Source: Nitrososphaerota archaeon
GTDB taxonomy: Archaea; Thermoproteota; Nitrososphaeria; Nitrososphaerales; CADDZS01
Reading direction: 5' to 3'
Assembly (NCBI GenBank): GCA_013288145.1
Contig: JABDCJ010000007.1
Location: forward strand, 1-64,000
DNA length: 64,000 nucleotides
Part shown: positions 52,068-60,574 of the stretch, piece after piece
Layout of the letters: the number at the start of each line of letters is the position of its first letter
How positions within the stretch are numbered: position 1 is the first letter of the stretch
The notes under the pieces: generated by a model
Databases searched by the model: none
What the model saw: the letters and a program-made list of their open reading frames with translations, nothing else
Told to the model about the DNA's origin: nothing
Program-made: the position numbers and the translations under genes

Positions 52068-52838
52068 CTAGACTTTTTCCGCTATGAAGTAGAGGCTGGG
52101 CGACTTTTCGAAATAATCGACGCCAGGACCGGAAAAGATTTTCGAGACCTTGAATCCCGACTCTTCGAGGTATGATTCCAATTTGTTCCTTGAGTAAAAT
52201 CGCAGGTTCATTCGATCTGTCTTTAGTTCGGAAACTCCATCGGTCTCTAACAGGTAATACGCTCGCCAATCGACGAGATCCGGTTCGACTTTTGTGCTAA
52301 AGTTCGCTCTGATCACTGCAATATTCTCTTCAGGATCGTTGAAAAAGCCGTCAATGAACGGGGCATTCAGAAGGTTCTCCTTGATGCCCTCTGCGCTTTC
52401 CGTGTCGAAAACAAAAGTGCCACCGGGCTTTAGAATGTACGAAGCTTGAGCGAATAGATTCCGAACAAGTGATTCGTTCAATCCCGCGAGACTCCAGTAC
52501 ATGCAGAGGGCGGCGTCAAAAGTGCCCTTCCGAAAAGGAAAATGGAGAAAATCCGACATAATGAGAGGCACTTTCTCCATTTTTTTCTCCGCGAGCAAGA
52601 TCATTTCACGACTGGCATCCATTCCAATCAGATTAACTTGGGGCATGATTTTCCGAAGAATTGCCAAATGGTTACCAGTACCGCAAGAAAGGTCAATGAC
52701 ATCCCTGCATTGTCTTTCTATAAGCAAGTCTGCTATCCATTGCGACTCTCGCGGATAATCGCGGTACTGATTTTCTAGCCTATCATAATATTTTGCGAAC
52801 TCGGTGTACAGTTTTGGAAATTCGAACTTTTCACTCAT
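52068..52838 (-). CDS. SAM-dependent methyltransferase (class I)
   Basis: 256 aa. Motif I is DLSCGTGNHLAILRK (residues ~44-58), followed by LIGMDASREMILLAEKKM, ALCMYWSLAGL and GGTFVFDTES. Small-molecule methyltransferase in general; target not evident. Its start overlaps the stop of the SIS gene by 8 nt, so the two are co-translated, which suggests a shared sugar- or lipid-modifying step. Confidence 0.85.
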   Translation of the reverse strand: MSEKFEFPKLYTEFAKYYDRLENQYRDYPRESQWIADLLIERQCRDVIDLSCGTGNHLAILRKIMPQVNLIGMDASREMILLAEKKMEKVPLIMSDFLHFPFRKGTFDAALCMYWSLAGLNESLVRNLFAQASYILKPGGTFVFDTESAEGIKENLLNAPFIDGFFNDPEENIAVIRANFSTKVEPDLVDWRAYYLLETDGVSELKTDRMNLRFYSRNKLESYLEESGFKVSKIFSGPGVDYFEKSPSLYFIAEKV

Positions 52839-53784
52839 AGTAAATCATCCGGTTCGAAATCTCAAGCAGGTTTTGATTGGTTAGAAATGCTGGTTTGCCT
52901 AGACCACTTCTTTGTGCCATGCCAAGGGCAAAATATTGCATATGGATTGATGCACAGATTGCGATTTCCAGTGGGGTAGAATTTCCTTCGTCCAGATCAA
53001 GCAGCTGCGCGCAATAGCCTCTTTTGTTTAGCTCTTCGCTGAGCTTTGCTGCTGTTTCGTCTTTTCCATTGCTTAGAATTACAACGAGATCACCCTCTTT
53101 CATGGAAAATAGGTTGACATGGGAGAACTCTTCAGTTAGTTGATAATCAGATTTTGATCCGGCGAACTCGAAAACTTTAGCAGTCCCGTACATTGCGATG
53201 GGATAAAGGTAGTCACTTGCTACAATGTGAACCGTCTCGGCGTTTTCAGATTGGCTTTCTGTCCATTGTTTGGCTTTTGCAAAGAATTTGTTTAGTTTGG
53301 AAAGCTGCGGGACCTTACCTGAGAAAAGATGATAGCAAGCGAGTAAAGATGAAGTGAAACTGGTAGTCCCGGGTGTTAGGCCGGGGGACTTTGTGAACTT
53401 GAGAGGGAGAACCCGCGAACAGATTCTGGCAAGAGGGCTTTCCAGATTCGCCGTAATGGCTATTGTGTCGCTAGCTATTCCACTAACAGCTTTTGCCGAC
53501 TCGACGTTTGACTTCGTTCTGCCGGATGCCGAAAGGAAATAAACCGATTTACCTTTGCTTATTGCCGGGTTCAGATATAGGTCATACGGGTCTATCGACC
53601 TTGGACCAAAGTCCAACAATCGTTCGATGAACTGAGCACACGCGAGTGAATCGCCTGCACCGACTATGATGGATTTTTCAGGATCTCCTTCACCAAAGCC
53701 TGATGCTCTGAGGTACCTCGCGTAGTCTGGTAAATCCTCCAGCTGCGCCTCGATTTCCTGAAGTGTTTCGTCGAACTCGGACAA
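52831..53784 (-). CDS. SIS-domain sugar isomerase-like protein
   Basis: 317 aa. Two SIS units: SIIVGAGDSLACAQFIERLL with SASGRTKSNVESAKAVSG, then IVASDYLYPIAMYG with GDLVVILSNGKDETAAKLSE. Resembles archaeal bifunctional phosphoglucose/phosphomannose isomerases but without certain active-site identity. Likely binds a phosphosugar. First gene of a two-gene operon with the methyltransferase. Confidence 0.75.
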   Translation of the reverse strand: MSEFDETLQEIEAQLEDLPDYARYLRASGFGEGDPEKSIIVGAGDSLACAQFIERLLDFGPRSIDPYDLYLNPAISKGKSVYFLSASGRTKSNVESAKAVSGIASDTIAITANLESPLARICSRVLPLKFTKSPGLTPGTTSFTSSLLACYHLFSGKVPQLSKLNKFFAKAKQWTESQSENAETVHIVASDYLYPIAMYGTAKVFEFAGSKSDYQLTEEFSHVNLFSMKEGDLVVILSNGKDETAAKLSEELNKRGYCAQLLDLDEGNSTPLEIAICASIHMQYFALGMAQRSGLGKPAFLTNQNLLEISNRMIYYE

Positions 53785-54029
53785 TGTGCCATCAATTATA
53801 CCCGTGAAAAGCTCGCCAGCTCGGCAAATTTCCTGAATTCTCTAATAATAAATGAATTTTTTGCGATGTTAAGAAGGAATAAGGGCGCGTTCTTAGGCGC
53901 AGAAATGGAAGACTTGCTTCGGAGGACACCTATTTCTTCCTCCCAAAGCAATCTTGTGTCGCCTCGTCGTCTAATGGTGGATTATCAGTAACGTTTTTCC
54001 TGTCATCGTCATACGTTGTAACCAGAATC
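53785..54029. other. Divergent promoter region
   Basis: 245 nt between the SIS gene and the gene at 54030. At 53962 a stretch starting GCCTCGTCGTCTAATGGTG looks like the 5' third of a tRNA, but no complete cloverleaf follows. Confidence 0.3.
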
Positions 54030-54977
54030 TTGAAGATCGAAGACAATGTCCAAAAATGGCTCTTGGATGCTCGACAACCTGTTGTCAAGTACTTCACATT
54101 GCGAACGCTATTGGATCGAAGTGGAAGCGACCTTGAAGTTCAAGAGGCTCATTCCGACATTTTGAAAAAAGGCTGGGCCTTCGATATTCTGAAAACCCAA
54201 AAACCTCAAGGTAACTGGGAATCGAAGAAAGATCTCTATAGACCAAAGTACACCGCGTCGAATTGGCGAATGATTGTTCTTTCGGATTTTGCTTTGAAAT
54301 ATCAGGATGACAAACGACTGGAACGAGCGTGCAAGCTTTTCTTTCACGACTGGCTCGGCGATGATGAAAAATTCAACGAATCCGTCGATGAGGTCTGCAT
54401 CGCTGGAAACCTTGCCCGGATGCTCACAAGATTCGGGTATGAGGACGATCCCATTGTAAAGAGAATATTTGACTGGCTCGTTGGCGACCAAAAGGAGGAC
54501 GGAGGCTGGCACTGCTTTGAATCGGACTCAGGCACACTTGATGGGTGGGAAGCGCTCGCGGCATATTCAGCACTGCCGAAGAGCAAGCGAACAAAGAGCA
54601 TTAATTCATCCATAGAGAAGGGTGCGGAATTTTATCTGGATCGCGGTCTTTACCGCGAGGGCAAAAGATACGAACCCTGGTTCAGATTTCACTATCCCAA
54701 TCATTACTATTACGATGTTCTTGTTGGGCTCGACATGTTAACGGCTCTCGGTTTTTCCGGGGACAAGAGGCTTCGTTCTGCGTTGCAGCATTTGAAAACG
54801 AAAAAGTCGTCTGATGGAACGTGGGCTTTAGACGCAGTTCACCCGGATGTTGGGGAAGGAGCTGATTATACACTGAATGGAAAGATTCACAGGTTTGCTC
54901 TTGAACGTGAGGGAAAACCGAGTAAGTGGATTACCCTGAAGGCACTTACTGTGTTAAAGAGAGTGGAAGAATCGTAA
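54030..54977 (+). CDS. Alpha-toroid (prenyltransferase/squalene-cyclase-like) protein
   Basis: 315 aa from a TTG. Repeated helical hairpins with Trp/Gly turns (KPQGNWESKKDLYRPKYTAS, QKEDGGWHCFESDSGTLDGW, KKSSDGTWALD) form an alpha/alpha-toroid as in terpenoid cyclases. The DxDD motif of squalene-hopene cyclases is absent, so an enzyme role is doubtful; a binding scaffold is possible. Cytosolic. Convergent with the molybdoenzyme at 54985 (7 nt between stops). Confidence 0.75.
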   Translation: MKIEDNVQKWLLDARQPVVKYFTLRTLLDRSGSDLEVQEAHSDILKKGWAFDILKTQKPQGNWESKKDLYRPKYTASNWRMIVLSDFALKYQDDKRLERACKLFFHDWLGDDEKFNESVDEVCIAGNLARMLTRFGYEDDPIVKRIFDWLVGDQKEDGGWHCFESDSGTLDGWEALAAYSALPKSKRTKSINSSIEKGAEFYLDRGLYREGKRYEPWFRFHYPNHYYYDVLVGLDMLTALGFSGDKRLRSALQHLKTKKSSDGTWALDAVHPDVGEGADYTLNGKIHRFALEREGKPSKWITLKALTVLKRVEES

Positions 54978-54984
54978 TTTACAT

Positions 54985-56064
54985 TTACAAAATCTTGACG
55001 CTTATTGAGCGGATACCGTTGAATCCATAGAGAAACCGATTATCTTGAGGGGACTCCGGCTGCACGTTTCCTTTTTCGTCTGTTGCTCTAACCCTCAGTC
55101 TTATTTTTCCTTTGGTTTGTGGAGTCCATGCATATTCCCAGTTCGTCCATGAATATTCTCCAGCCTCGTTCGGATGAATGGTTACTTCTTTCCATCCGTC
55201 GCCTGAGTCGAACTCCACTTTGACAATTTTGCCGAAGCCCGACCAAGCCTTTCCACTAACTGCAACATGCTTTCCGATCTGAAGAGTCGCGCCATCTTCC
55301 AGATTTGTAATCAGCGATTTCACCCTCAAGTTCTTTATGGGTTCTTTTACCAAGTTCCCGGATTGCTCAGTCTCGTAAACATACTTTGTCCAGTTGAAAT
55401 AACCCATAAAGGGCGACGGACTCGTTGACAGAATTATTTTCTTCAACCACTTGACTGAAGCCATGGCGTACCATCCGGGAACTATGAGCCTCGACGGAAA
55501 TCCGTGATCTCTGGAGAGGGGCTTGCCGTTCATGAAGAGAGCCACGATTGTATCACGATTAGTCGATTTTTGTAACGGAAGCGATCTAACGAATTTTGAT
55601 TTACTTTTCAGTGAGATTGAATTTTCCTGAGATCCATCGGCTCCCACGAATAGCAATTCCTTTACATTATCGCGATCTATTTTACTCAGCGAGAGATTTT
55701 TCAGCAGGTCTGCTACAGGGACACCACTCCACTCAGCAGTGCCGACAGCGCAGTCTCCCCACTCGATTTCGTCTTCAATTCTTTGTCCAAAATTCTTTCT
55801 GCCGTTTCCAGCACATTCCAAAACTGCCCTAACTTTTGAATGGGGAAACGCCGATAGCTCGTCGTATTTGTAAGATCCTATTCTCGACCGATCCAGGTAA
55901 ATGTCGAGCCGCCATCTATCGGAATCGATCTCAGGAGTCTCGAAATGATTTCGGACGTAGAATGAATCAGTCTTTGTAATATCTTCGCAAAGCCCGGCGA
56001 GAGTCGCTTCACAATTGCGGGGAGATTTTTGGATTTCTACTATGGAATCCCGATTTTCTTTCAA
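54985..56064 (-). CDS. Sulfite-oxidase-like molybdopterin enzyme
   Basis: 359 aa, no signal peptide, so cytosolic. FYVRNHFETPEIDSDRWRLD (R38-N-H), LECAGNGRK with the molybdenum ligand Cys84, GDCAVGTAEWSGVPVADLL and SRLIVPGWYAMASVKWLK fit the molybdopterin domain. The C-terminal ~110 residues are the Ig-like dimerisation domain (VAVSGKAWSGFGKIVKVEF). No heme domain. It may oxidise sulfite or reduce an S-oxide; the acceptor is unknown. Confidence 0.9.
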   Translation of the reverse strand: MKENRDSIVEIQKSPRNCEATLAGLCEDITKTDSFYVRNHFETPEIDSDRWRLDIYLDRSRIGSYKYDELSAFPHSKVRAVLECAGNGRKNFGQRIEDEIEWGDCAVGTAEWSGVPVADLLKNLSLSKIDRDNVKELLFVGADGSQENSISLKSKSKFVRSLPLQKSTNRDTIVALFMNGKPLSRDHGFPSRLIVPGWYAMASVKWLKKIILSTSPSPFMGYFNWTKYVYETEQSGNLVKEPIKNLRVKSLITNLEDGATLQIGKHVAVSGKAWSGFGKIVKVEFDSGDGWKEVTIHPNEAGEYSWTNWEYAWTPQTKGKIRLRVRATDEKGNVQPESPQDNRFLYGFNGIRSISVKIL

Positions 56065-56285
56065 CTAGACGATACAAGCCCTGATTTTGATTGAGCCGGC
56101 ACAAGTTTCGTACTAAACCAAATTAAATCGATCTTGAAAGTCGCGCAGTGTTGAATTCGTCCTGCTCGAGTAAAGTACCCAAATCGGAGAGATTCACTAA
56201 ATATTGATCCCTTTCCAAACTCGTGTCAGCAACAGCAGAGATTAATTACCGGTGAGTAGGTATCAAATTATGTTTCTACTTAATA

Positions 56286-57251
56286 ATGAATTTACAGGAT
56301 CGTCTTCTTTCCTGCGACAATCTCACGAAAGTCTACGGCAAGCGTGATAAAAAAGCGCTCGATTCGGTCACTTTTTCGGTCCCGGCGTCGGGAATCTTCG
56401 TTTTGATAGGCAGAAACGGCTCCGGCAAGACAACGTTGGTCAGGATTCTTGCAACGGAACTCGCTGCGACTTCAGGATCGGCATCTATCGATGGTATCGA
56501 TGTTCAGAAAAATCCCCAAGCGCTTCGTGAGAGAATTGCAATTGTCCCTCAAGAAGCTCGAACCGTGCCCTGGATGACTCCATTACAAACGGTTTCTTCC
56601 TATCTGATGTGGAGAGGATTTAGTTATAGTGAGGCGAGAAGACGAGGGATGATAGCTCTCGAAAGACTTGGGATAGAATCCCATGCAAATGCCCTTAACA
56701 GAACGCTTTCAGGAGGAAACAGGAGAAAGGTACTCGTCGCAACCGTAATGGCGTCAGAAGCAGAGATAATCTTTCTGGATGAGCCGACGACAGGGCTTGA
56801 TCCGATTTCGCGTCATGAGTTTTGGGATTTGCTCAAGAATGTTGGGAAAGAGAGATTCACATTTCTCACGACACACTACCTCGAAGAAGCTGAAGCTCTC
56901 GCAGACCAGATCGGGATCCTCGATCGAGGCAAGATTGTCAGAATCGGAACATTAGACGAGCTTCGAAAGAGTGTGCCGTACAATTACGCAATGAACGTAC
57001 CATTCGCAGAAAATTTGTCGCAACCCAAGGTGAATAGTGGTGAGGTTGTCAAGAGCGATGACGCCTACAGAATACTTACAACTGAAGAAGAAGCTTTCCA
57101 AATATCCCGTGACCTTTCAAGAGGAGGATACAAATTTTCGATAAATCCGGTTACGCTGGATGATATTTTCTTTTACGTTTTGAATCGTACTTATGGAGAA
57201 GCTGGAATTGGAAGAGATAACGGAAGAGAAGAAACCAGAGCCGCAGAGTAA
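56286..57251 (+). CDS. ABC transporter ATPase (ABC-2 exporter)
   Basis: 321 aa. Walker A GRNGSGKTT (42-50), Q-loop VPQEART, signature LSGGNRRK, Walker B IIFLDEPTTGLDP and the switch His in FLTTHYLEEAE. A ~90-residue C-terminal extension is usual in drug/polysaccharide-type ABC-2 systems. The last 59 nt overlap the permease start at 57193, so the pair is co-translated. Substrate unknown. Confidence 0.95.
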   Translation: MNLQDRLLSCDNLTKVYGKRDKKALDSVTFSVPASGIFVLIGRNGSGKTTLVRILATELAATSGSASIDGIDVQKNPQALRERIAIVPQEARTVPWMTPLQTVSSYLMWRGFSYSEARRRGMIALERLGIESHANALNRTLSGGNRRKVLVATVMASEAEIIFLDEPTTGLDPISRHEFWDLLKNVGKERFTFLTTHYLEEAEALADQIGILDRGKIVRIGTLDELRKSVPYNYAMNVPFAENLSQPKVNSGEVVKSDDAYRILTTEEEAFQISRDLSRGGYKFSINPVTLDDIFFYVLNRTYGEAGIGRDNGREETRAAE

Positions 57252-58014
57252 GTCGAGCCATTCACGAGGTCGGCCGAGGAGCAAATTCAGCCAATTCTTC
57301 GCAGCAGTCCTCGTTAATGCGCTTTATGAAATGAGGAACTATCCCGTTGTACTATTCAATACTGTACTTTCGCCCCTCTCATTTCTGGTCCTCATCACGT
57401 TCGTAAGTCAGGGAAGCTTGTTGGGAGAAGCGATCTTGGGAAGTTTCATAATGAGTATGTTTTCAAGTGGCATGGCATTGCAGGGAGATCTCTCGCATTT
57501 GAAAAATGATTTCAAGCTACAGGACATGGTCGTCAGCTCACCGACTCCGTGGTACATTTACGTTCTTGGGATGGCGACTTCGGAGCTGGTGTACTCAGTC
57601 CCAGCCCTTGCTGTACTTGGAGTGCTGGCTGCGATCTACGTTCACTTTACTGCGCTTGGAGCTTTGGAGTTTCTCGCGATTCTTGCGATGATGTTTGTAG
57701 CCTCGATGGCAGTGGGGTACATGTTTGCGACATTTTCAAGTGATATTGTCCAAAGTTTTGCCTTCTCAAGACTACTTTCGACCCTGTTTTCCACCCTCCC
57801 TCCGGTATATTATCCAATAACTTACATCCCATTTCCATTCAGGTATCTTGCTTACCTTTCGCCAACCACTTACGCGGCACAGCTGGCCCAGAATGTGGGG
57901 GGCTTCATCTCTCTTTCCTCAATGGCGATCGCCCTCGACTGGGTTGTATTGATCTCCGTAAGTGTTGCGCTTTTCTTTATTGCTAGCAAGAAGGCCAGAT
58001 GGCGTGAGATCTAG
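57193..58014 (+). CDS. ABC-2 type permease
   Basis: 273 aa. A polar N terminus (EEKKPEPQSKSSHSRGRPRS) precedes six helices, beginning around residue 55 (VVLFNTVLSPLSFLVLITF) and ending with ALDWVVLISVSVALFFIASK. The segment PPVYYPITYIPFPFRYLAYL is the typical ABC-2 periplasmic-end motif. Pairs with the ATPase at 56286 as an exporter of a drug, lipid or polysaccharide. Confidence 0.9.
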   Translation: MEKLELEEITEEKKPEPQSKSSHSRGRPRSKFSQFFAAVLVNALYEMRNYPVVLFNTVLSPLSFLVLITFVSQGSLLGEAILGSFIMSMFSSGMALQGDLSHLKNDFKLQDMVVSSPTPWYIYVLGMATSELVYSVPALAVLGVLAAIYVHFTALGALEFLAILAMMFVASMAVGYMFATFSSDIVQSFAFSRLLSTLFSTLPPVYYPITYIPFPFRYLAYLSPTTYAAQLAQNVGGFISLSSMAIALDWVVLISVSVALFFIASKKARWREI

Positions 58015-58021
58015 ATTCTGA

Positions 58022-58921
58022 CTAGAGTGAATTTGCGAGTCTTTTGATTGAGATTCGGCATGCTGATCTTGATACATCGATTCCAAACCATTTCCGCCTC
58101 AAACGCTTGGCGACTGCAAGAGTCGTTCCGCTACCGCAGAAAGGATCGAGGACTACATCTCCCGGATTTGTCGATGTTTTGATAAGCAGGTCTAGTAGCT
58201 GTTCTGGCTTCTGCGTTGGGTAACCTAATCGTTCTCGGGAAGTTGCAGAGAGTAACGGTAATCGAATGACGTCGTTAATTGTTTTCCCTTCGGGGTATGT
58301 CTTTCCGTAATATATTGAACCATTGACTCGTCTTCTCTTAATTAGGGCGAATCTCCGGCCCTTCGCGTCTCTCTTGTTGTATCGCTTCATTTCCGAATCT
58401 GCGTAATCCTGGAACTGATCGTTCCAAGTAAATTGGTCACTCTTTGTGTAATACAAGATAATATCGTGAGACTGCTGCCAGTTTGCTCTGCGACGTGTCC
58501 CGCGGAAACCCTTGTCCCAGACTATCTCGCATCTGATCTTTCTTTCAAAAATCTCATCGAGAAGGATTCGCAGGTGTGCATCAGCGTACCAGTTGCAGTG
58601 CAAATAAAATGAGCCGGTCTCGCATAGTACTCTATGGCACTGTTGAAGTCTAGGCGTCATCCAAGAAATGTACTCAGAAATCGTTCCGTTCCAGCGATCG
58701 TCAAAGCCAACATTTTCACCATCTTCTGAGATGAAACCATACTGCCTTCCGGAAAAGAAAGGAGGGTCAAGATATATCATATCAACAGAAGACTCGGGAA
58801 TTCTCTTTTCTAGAATCTCAAGGCAATCCCCAAACAGAACTTGATTTACCAACAAAAGAGAACTATGAGAAATTTTCTCTTCGTTAACTGGTTTAGCTTG
58901 AGTCTTTTTTATAGAAAGCAC
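58022..58921 (-). CDS. DNA methyltransferase, N6-adenine/N4-cytosine beta class
   Basis: 299 aa. Motif IV is DMIYLDPPFFSGRQY (DPPF, the adenine-type variant) in the N-terminal part, and motif I is VVLDPFCGSGTTLAVAKRLR at the C-terminal end; a basic region (RGTRRRANWQQSHD) in the middle is the likely target recognition part. No restriction gene adjacent, so a solitary epigenetic or protective enzyme. Stop-to-stop with the ABC permease (7 nt apart). Confidence 0.9.
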   Translation of the reverse strand: MLSIKKTQAKPVNEEKISHSSLLLVNQVLFGDCLEILEKRIPESSVDMIYLDPPFFSGRQYGFISEDGENVGFDDRWNGTISEYISWMTPRLQQCHRVLCETGSFYLHCNWYADAHLRILLDEIFERKIRCEIVWDKGFRGTRRRANWQQSHDIILYYTKSDQFTWNDQFQDYADSEMKRYNKRDAKGRRFALIKRRRVNGSIYYGKTYPEGKTINDVIRLPLLSATSRERLGYPTQKPEQLLDLLIKTSTNPGDVVLDPFCGSGTTLAVAKRLRRKWFGIDVSRSACRISIKRLANSL

Positions 58922-59078
58922 GGGAAAAATTTTCTGCTGGTGCCTGCCTAATTCATGTTTGGAATAAATTTTTTTCTAAAGCACCCGCTCTGTTTTGCCA
59001 CCCGATTGATTTTGATCATGCGGCCCGCTCTCACGATTAGTGTCAATTCGCTTAAATCAGTAAAGATGAAAGTTAGTC

Positions 59079-59339
59079 ATGCTGCCTGCAAAAAGTGATT
59101 CATTGAACTCGTTGCAATCTCGCTCACCGCGTCCTGACAGCGTGAAGATTCTGATACTCTGGACATTTTTTGTAGGTGTGATGATTGTTGGAGGATATGC
59201 AGTGTATTACCAAACTCTGGGAATTGGTACGGCATATCATAATTCATCGATCGAAGCTGTCCTCGCTTCTCTCTTGTTTGTCTTCGGCATTTATCTACTG
59301 GCGCTTGTCCTGCACGGATTCCTGTTCAGCAAAAAGTAA
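59079..59339 (+). CDS. Small two-helix membrane protein
   Basis: 86 aa from an ATG. Helices at ~24-44 (KILILWTFFVGVMIVGGYAV) and ~60-82 (VLASLLFVFGIYLLALVLHG). No motif; possibly a membrane subunit or lipid-associated protein. Stands alone, 90 nt before the PPOX gene. Confidence 0.6.
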   Translation: MLPAKSDSLNSLQSRSPRPDSVKILILWTFFVGVMIVGGYAVYYQTLGIGTAYHNSSIEAVLASLLFVFGIYLLALVLHGFLFSKK

Positions 59340-59391
59340 CCTCATTGCGAGTCAGCGTTCATTTCGCTGTTGTCTTTGCCGAAGTAAGGAT

Positions 59392-59402
59392 TTCTTAATA
59401 TG
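59392..59402 (+). promoter_or_regulatory. TATA box for the gene at 59429
   Basis: TTCTTAATATG lies 27-37 nt before the ATG, compatible with a leaderless mRNA. Confidence 0.45.
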
Positions 59403-59428
59403 TAAAATCTCGCCCGATTACAGACGAA

Positions 59429-59839
59429 ATGAGCAAATCAGTTCCTAAAGCACTACCTGACGTTAATCAGTTGAAATTCTTGAATTCTCACGAAGTTGGC
59501 CGTCTTGCGGTCGCTACTCCGGAAGGAATTCCTCATGTGACCCCTGTAATTTATGCAATGGATGACATTTACCCTGTAATTGCCACCGATTATGGGACTA
59601 AGAAATTGAAAATACTGAAGCAAAACAATAAAGCTAGTTTCCTGATTGATGATGTCAATCCCAACAAAGGAATAGTAATTCAGGGAACAGTCGAGATATT
59701 TGAAAGGGGTAGGGAGTACATAAGACTCCTGAAGGTGCTCTACCAACGTCTCGAGTATTATCGAGATAACCCTTGGAATGAAGGAGAATCTCCGTTGTTG
59801 AGGATCACTCCCGACCACTTCTCATCCTGGGGTATCTAG
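59429..59839 (+). CDS. PPOX-class flavin-binding protein
   Basis: 136 aa. VGRLAVATPEGIPHVTPVIY, then YPVIATDYGTKKLKILKQNN and KASFLIDDVNPNKGIVIQGT form the pyridoxamine-oxidase split barrel that binds FMN or F420 as a dimer. Shorter than the protein at 35641 and not closely similar to it. Substrate unknown. Confidence 0.85.
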   Translation: MSKSVPKALPDVNQLKFLNSHEVGRLAVATPEGIPHVTPVIYAMDDIYPVIATDYGTKKLKILKQNNKASFLIDDVNPNKGIVIQGTVEIFERGREYIRLLKVLYQRLEYYRDNPWNEGESPLLRITPDHFSSWGI

Positions 59840-59893
59840 CAGAATCCCTCCTCTCAATTGGAGCCTTAGGATCCTTGCGGAAAAAAATCGCGA

Positions 59894-60178
59894 CTAGGCC
59901 GGAACCATAGCAGTCAACTTTGGTGCAGAAATCCTAGAGTGATGGTGCAAAACAACAGAAGAGACTGTACTCCTCACGCCGTTTATTTTCATTATCTTGT
60001 TTTTCAGGAGATCTCTGAACTGCTCGACATCTTCAGCTGAAACGATCGTGACAAGGTCGAACTCTCCAGTAACATGAAACACTTCGTCAATATTTGGTAT
60101 GCGTTGCAATGCGTTCACAACATCGTCCATTTGGGCTGATTCAACAAATATGTGAACAAAAGCAAATAACTTGTTCAT
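59894..60178 (-). CDS. Stand-alone AsnC/Lrp effector-binding (RAM) domain
   Basis: 94 aa: FAFVHIFVESAQMDDVVNAL, then NIDEVFHVTGEFDLVTIVSA and a helix-strand pair ending TVSSVVLHHH. The beta-alpha-beta-beta-alpha-beta RAM fold without the helix-turn-helix. In archaea such short forms sense amino acids and modulate other Lrp proteins. TATA-like CCTATAATATG lies ~35 nt upstream on the minus strand. Confidence 0.85.
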   Translation of the reverse strand: MNKLFAFVHIFVESAQMDDVVNALQRIPNIDEVFHVTGEFDLVTIVSAEDVEQFRDLLKNKIMKINGVRSTVSSVVLHHHSRISAPKLTAMVPA

Positions 60179-60574
60179 TAATAGTCAAATTCTTTGCTCA
60201 TTTTTCTCATATTATAGGTCTTGCGCATAACACATGAGAGTGAGTGATGCTTTCAACAAAAAGGACAAGTATAAAATCCTTCAAGGCGCAAAAGCAATTT
60301 ATCTCATAGTTCTCAAGTGTAGCTAGAGGTGTCTGTAAATCCTCCAGCACCTTTGCGATTAATGCCCTAAATTATCTGAGAGATAAGTAGAAATAGTTTC
60401 GGACGAGGGCATTAGTTTTTACACCAACAACCGAGTATTGTTTGCTTTCCTCCAAGTCCAATCAAGTTTCCTGTTTAGGCGGTTTTTGCTAAAACTCAAA
60501 ACTAAACGGTTCCCAAATTTGGAAACTCCTAAAAGAATGTTCGACTAGGTAGTGAGCGCGAAAGAGGCAATAAA
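60179..60574. other. Long regulatory gap before the glycosyltransferase
   Basis: 396 nt without a gene. Contains the AsnC-domain promoter and, at 60510-60524, the near-palindrome TTCCCAAATTTGGAA (core CCAAATTTGG at 60513-60522), about 50 nt before the ATG at 60575. Size suggests complex control or an unrecognised small RNA. Confidence 0.45.

Noticed and set aside
53962..54025. tRNA-like stretch starting GCCTCGTCGTCTAATGGTG
   Set aside because: The first third resembles a tRNA, but no T arm or matching acceptor 3' strand follows; not a complete cloverleaf.
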